Assembly: GCA_937981945.1 (NCBI GenBank)
Contig: CALJNJ010000293.1
Location: forward strand, 1 to 16,050
Length of the DNA stretch: 16,050 nucleotides
DNA from: an uncultured Caulobacterales bacterium
GTDB taxonomy: Bacteria; Pseudomonadota; Alphaproteobacteria; Caulobacterales; Maricaulaceae
Direction of reading: 5' to 3'
Shown: positions 13,254 to 16,050 of the stretch, in pieces
Numbering within the stretch: the stretch's first letter is position 1
How the letters are laid out: each line of letters opens with the position of its first letter
The notes under the pieces: generated by a model
What the model was told of the DNA's origin: nothing
What the model saw: only the letters and a program-made list of their open reading frames with translations
Databases searched by the model: none
Program-made: the position numbers and the translations under genes

Positions 13254-14660
13254 ATGACAATATTCAGACAATCCCTTTGCGCAGGACTTGCGGTTTTAGC
13301 CCTGAGCGCTTGCCAATCCGAACCTGCCGGCATGCTCTATCACGGCTTCACCCGGCTGGACCCTGACACTCGAAAAATAACCCCGGAGGCCTGGGTCGTG
13401 ATTGACGGCGAATCCATTGTTAAAACAGGCGCCGGAGCTCTTCCGCGCGGCAGTTTTGAACAAAGCTTTGATATGAACGGCCGTTATGCTTTGCCGGGGC
13501 TGATTGATGCTCATGCCCATATAACGTCAGGCCCACACAAGCTTGAAATTAAAGATGGGGCGCCTCTCATGACCATAGAAAGCCGGGATGATATTACTGA
13601 GTTCAGCGCCCGTCAGGCGTTGGCGTTTGGCGTAACTACCGTCCGTAATCCCGGAGGTGGAACCGAGGCTAATCACAATTATGATCAAAAGATCGCATCC
13701 GGTGAATGGGACGGACCGGAGGCCTTCCACGCAGGCGCCGTTATTCAGCCTCTGCCTATGGGCGGAAGCGCGTTTACCCACCCCAAAACCGAAGCCGAAT
13801 GGGAGGCCGAAGCTGAGCATCAGGCGGCGATGGGCATGCGCTATTTCAAGCTCTATGTCAGTCTCAGCGAAGAAGAGTTAGCGCTGGGTATAAAGGCCGC
13901 CAAAAACGCAGGTTTAAAACCTATAGCGCATTTGGACGGTGTTAGCTGGACCAAAGCTTCAGAGCTGGGCATTGCCGGGCTGGAACATGCCCTGCCGACC
14001 AGTGCGGACCTGTTGGAACCGGAGGCCAAGAAAGCGTTTATTGCAGGTCTGACACCGGACTCCCGCTATATGTTCCGCTGGTTTGAATTAGTGGATTATG
14101 AGGGACCGGTCTTTTTGGAAATGCTCAATGCGCTCAAGGCTAATCAAGTGGAACTAAATTTTAATTTCCTGGTCAATTATTTGATCTTTAACGGCGACCG
14201 GGATTTTCCGGAAGAGTGGAACGATTATATCCATGCTGAAAATTTGGCGGCTGCGGAAGGCTTTCGCGCCATGAGCCTGACGGGGTGGACTCCGGAAGAT
14301 TTTGACCGCGCCCGCGCCGTATTCCCGAAAGTCCTGCAATTTGGGAAAATTCTTCATGAGGCCGGCCTCCCTATTATGATCGGAACGGACGGTAATGGCG
14401 GCGCGCCCTTTTTGGCCTTTGAGATGAAACTCCACACCGATGCAGGCATTGATCCTTGGGATGTTTTAAATATGGCCACGACATCGGCCGCTGACATTTT
14501 GGATATTTCCGAACGAACGGGCCGTATTCAGCCCGGCATGGAAGCCGACATTGTTTTCCTCAAGGCTAATCCGCTGGAGGATATGATGAACATTTCCAAA
14601 GTTGATCGAACGATCTCTGACGGGAAGGCCCATTTGTTTGATGAATTAGTCGCCGGTTAA
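13254..14660 (+). CDS. Lipoprotein metal-dependent amidohydrolase
   Basis: A 468-residue amidohydrolase-superfamily enzyme carrying a lipoprotein signal: 'LALSAC' (15-20), lipidated at Cys20, so it should act in the periplasm. The TIM-barrel metal ligands are all visible: His87 and His89 in 'GLIDAHAHI', a candidate carbamylated lysine Lys199 in 'YFKLYVS', His226 in 'IAHLDG', His245 in 'LEHALP' and Asp379 in 'MIGTDGNGG'. The closing 'TGRIQPGMEADIVFLKANP' (422-440) returns to the beta-sandwich. The ligand set fits the imidazolonepropionase/prolidase-like and aryldialkylphosphatase-like groups, which hydrolyse C-N, P-O or lactone bonds. The substrate is unknown, and an X-Pro or acyl-amide compound is a guess. 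I chose ATG 13254 because GGAG lies six bases before it. The frame from 13221 lies inside the operator. Confidence 0.93.
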   Translation: MTIFRQSLCAGLAVLALSACQSEPAGMLYHGFTRLDPDTRKITPEAWVVIDGESIVKTGAGALPRGSFEQSFDMNGRYALPGLIDAHAHITSGPHKLEIKDGAPLMTIESRDDITEFSARQALAFGVTTVRNPGGGTEANHNYDQKIASGEWDGPEAFHAGAVIQPLPMGGSAFTHPKTEAEWEAEAEHQAAMGMRYFKLYVSLSEEELALGIKAAKNAGLKPIAHLDGVSWTKASELGIAGLEHALPTSADLLEPEAKKAFIAGLTPDSRYMFRWFELVDYEGPVFLEMLNALKANQVELNFNFLVNYLIFNGDRDFPEEWNDYIHAENLAAAEGFRAMSLTGWTPEDFDRARAVFPKVLQFGKILHEAGLPIMIGTDGNGGAPFLAFEMKLHTDAGIDPWDVLNMATTSAADILDISERTGRIQPGMEADIVFLKANPLEDMMNISKVDRTISDGKAHLFDELVAG

Positions 14661-14688
14661 AGCGACGAGTAAAACAATTTTAATCGCT

Positions 14689-14717
14689 CCCTGCTATTGT
14701 TACCCAAACAGCAGGGG
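14689..14717 (+). promoter_or_regulatory. Hairpin covering the ribosome site of the 14722 gene
   Basis: CCCTGCT (14689-14695) is perfectly complementary to AGCAGGG (14710-14716) around a 14-base loop. The 3' arm contains the CAGGGG Shine-Dalgarno sequence of the ATG at 14722, so folding would hide it. There is no T run after the hairpin, which argues against an ordinary terminator for the amidohydrolase. A possible -10 box, TATTGT (14695-14700), overlaps the 5' arm; a transcript from that box would lack the hairpin. Confidence 0.45.
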
Positions 14718-14721
14718 CCAT

Positions 14722-15267
14722 ATGACGGATAATTATTACGAAGCGCAATATACGAAGCCGATCAAATGGTTTTATTTGGTCTTGGGTGGTTTGCTGCTGT
14801 TTAAAAGCGTGCAGGTCTTTGGCTATAAGGCAGTTAAACTGATTTTCCTCGACGCCAAATTCGAACATCCGAAGATTATGGCTGCTATTATGGTTTTGGC
14901 CGGAATTTACTATGTGTGGGTAGGTGTGCGGAATCATTTCCGACCCGTAGCCCTTGAAGTAACGTCTGAGGGCATATTCGCGCCGCGCTATTTTAAGCGG
15001 CCGGTCAAATGGTCTGAATTTGGAAGCTACGGCATTTTGGACGGATTTGTCGGATTGGAAGTTATTGGCGGTTCCGAGCATTTTCCCTGCCGGCTCAATT
15101 ACACTTACTTGAAGCTTGCGGCCAAAAAACCCTTTGTAATCGTTCCCATTGAACATACTGATTTCGAACAAAACGAATTTGCCCGAGCCTTAATGCGGGG
15201 ACAACAAAGCCGTGGTTTTTCGGGAACGCCCGGATTTGCAGCCCCTCGGCAGGGGTTCGCGCGGTAA
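14722..15267 (+). CDS. Two-helix membrane protein with PH-like region
   Basis: A 181-residue protein with two probable transmembrane helices (about 16-34 and 52-70) and a cytoplasmic domain in which 'LEVTSEGIFAPRYFKRPVKW' (78-97) and 'SEFGSYGILDGFVGLEVIG' (98-116) read like the beta strands of bacterial PH-type domains found in small membrane-anchored proteins. I do not recognise a specific family, and that domain call is tentative. The C-terminal tail is rich in Gly, Arg and Gln and probably disordered. The start is supported by CAGGGG four bases before ATG 14722, which is the site hidden in the hairpin described separately. It lies 61 bases after the lipoprotein amidohydrolase. Its TAA (15265-15267) directly abuts the stop of the convergent gene. 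Confidence 0.8.
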   Translation: MTDNYYEAQYTKPIKWFYLVLGGLLLFKSVQVFGYKAVKLIFLDAKFEHPKIMAAIMVLAGIYYVWVGVRNHFRPVALEVTSEGIFAPRYFKRPVKWSEFGSYGILDGFVGLEVIGGSEHFPCRLNYTYLKLAAKKPFVIVPIEHTDFEQNEFARALMRGQQSRGFSGTPGFAAPRQGFAR

Positions 15268-15996
15268 TCAGTCTTTCAGCGGTTCCAGTTCGGCGGATAG
15301 GATATCGGCCATGCCAAGCATTTCGCTTTGCCATTTTTCCCAATAATAAAGGGATTTGATCAGATCATTATTCCGGCAGGCCTGATCAAGCGGGACGTTT
15401 AAGCTCAGAGCGCGCCGGCCGGTTTTCCAAGTTCTGCCTTGATAGGTTCGTTCGTGTATTTCCGACGGCCCGATGTCGATAAGCGGATTGTTTTCAAACC
15501 GCTCCTGCAGGGGAAGTGTTTCCATGAAATTGGCCTCTCGTTGAAACACGAGCAAAAGCCGTTTTAAATCCGCATATTTCTTTCGTTCGTCCGGACTTTG
15601 CCGCGCCAAAAGACGGCTGTCCGTCGTCAGTTCGTCAATGGCATTAATATGCAGTTTCATACCCATCGTGCCGATGAAACGTTTGAGGGTCTGATCAACG
15701 GCCTCTTTGTCTTTGGGATCAGGCGAGCAGGATTGCAGAAGATTTAGCCCTTCGCGCGCTTCGTCCAGGCGCCATCCCAGCTCATCATTGACCCGTTGTG
15801 CTTCGGCTAAATTGGCATCAATTTCCACATCCAGCCGGCTTAATGCTGCCCGATAATCTTTGGCCGCCGCCCGTCCTTCTATCCATTGCTGGGCCTGAAG
15901 GCCGAGCAAGACGCCCATGACGACAATGAAAAAATCGATGGCCACGGCGAACCAGTTTTCGTCTTTGACATGTTTGGATATGCGCCGAAGTAACAT
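15268..15996 (-). CDS. DUF6090-like membrane-anchored protein
   Basis: A 242-residue protein with one N-terminal membrane anchor (about 15-36) following the basic start 'MLLRRISKHVKDENWF'. The arrangement 'RRISKHVKDENW' then a hydrophobic segment and 'LGLQAQQWIEGR' is the signature I recall for DUF6090-like proteins of hyphomonads and bacteroidetes, whose function is unknown. The remainder is a helical, charged periplasmic or cytoplasmic domain, possibly coiled coil at about 45-85 ('RLDVEIDANLAEAQRVNDEL'). No catalytic residues stand out. The start at 15996 lacks a good ribosome site, and the upstream gene's stop is 13 bases away, so it may be translated by coupling with that gene. Its 3' end meets the convergent 14722 gene with no spacer. 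Confidence 0.8.
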   Translation of the reverse strand: MLLRRISKHVKDENWFAVAIDFFIVVMGVLLGLQAQQWIEGRAAAKDYRAALSRLDVEIDANLAEAQRVNDELGWRLDEAREGLNLLQSCSPDPKDKEAVDQTLKRFIGTMGMKLHINAIDELTTDSRLLARQSPDERKKYADLKRLLLVFQREANFMETLPLQERFENNPLIDIGPSEIHERTYQGRTWKTGRRALSLNVPLDQACRNNDLIKSLYYWEKWQSEMLGMADILSAELEPLKD

Positions 15997-16009
15997 TGGC
16001 TAATCGGGC

Positions 16010-16050
16010 CTATTTCAGAACCGCTTTCATCGCCTGTCCAAAGGGCGACT
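16010..16050 (-). CDS. 3' tail of an unidentified gene
   Basis: Reading the minus strand from the window edge, one frame is open and ends in TAG at 16012-16010, giving 'SPFGQAMKAVLK'. Composition and the 13-base gap to the DUF6090-like gene suggest the end of an upstream coding sequence in the same operon. Twelve residues are too few to identify it, and the other frame with an early stop cannot be excluded. Confidence 0.4.
   Translation of the reverse strand, partial: SPFGQAMKAVLK

Noticed and set aside
1..16050. Mobile element, CRISPR array, tRNA or rRNA
   Set aside because: No transposase or integrase motifs, no regularly spaced repeats, no tRNA-like cloverleaf or rRNA sequence were seen on either strand. 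The many strand switches alone do not show a mobile origin.

Overview
The window reads as a compact, gene-dense alphaproteobacterial chromosome segment of moderate GC (near 50% by eye). That placement is an inference. It rests on a TonB-dependent receptor of the DEIVVTA-box type, a membrane-anchored LytTR protein, lipoprotein and Tat signals, a DUF6090-like protein with an N-terminal anchor, and several promoters that sit directly on the start codon, as in the leaderless genes known from Caulobacter-like bacteria. A marine Hyphomonadaceae/Maricaulales-type organism is my best guess. I see no tRNA, rRNA, insertion sequence, integrase, phage gene or CRISPR array, and no gene-free stretch longer than about 220 bases.

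Layout. 1-169 (+): 3' end of an amidohydrolase. 267-1904 (-): two-gene unit of a polytopic membrane protein followed by an alpha/beta hydrolase whose nucleophile elbow carries Cys in place of Ser. 2034-3019 (+): MORN-type repeat protein and GNAT acetyltransferase joined by a GTGA overlap. 3086-4369 (+): Tat-exported DUF4419 protein with its own strong promoter. 4449-5231 (+): four-helix membrane protein with a LytTR DNA-binding domain. 5369-6352 (+): exported DUF6624 protein. 6367-9343 (-): TonB-dependent receptor and a small four-helix membrane protein 4 bases behind it. 9544-10029 (+): unrecognised 161-residue protein. 10070-11193 (-): GST-fold protein and an unrecognised acidic protein, coupled by TGATG. 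11410-12314 (+): small lipoprotein and VOC-fold protein. 12319-13170 (-): two small membrane proteins and an XRE-type regulator, tightly coupled. 13254-15267 (+): lipoprotein amidohydrolase and a two-helix membrane protein. 15268-16050 (-): a DUF6090-like membrane protein and the 3' tail of another gene.

No single pathway joins these genes. They form short units of one to three genes that switch strand nine times. The recurring theme is the cell envelope: TonB receptor, lipoproteins, Tat and Sec exports, and at least seven predicted membrane proteins. Two regulators (LytTR and XRE) may each serve local genes. Convergent neighbours lie 0, 4, 14 and 40 bases apart, leaving little or no room for intrinsic terminators. 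Many true starts lie well inside the longest open frame; I moved them using Shine-Dalgarno sequences or promoter positions.

The most distinctive signals are these: a 55-bp concentric dyad between the divergent XRE operon and the lipoprotein amidohydrolase; four genes with -10 boxes 6-9 bases before ATG and no Shine-Dalgarno sequence (predicted leaderless); a hairpin covering the Shine-Dalgarno of the gene at 14722; and the serine-less alpha/beta hydrolase. I did not find convincing evidence of a wholly new defence or mobile system.
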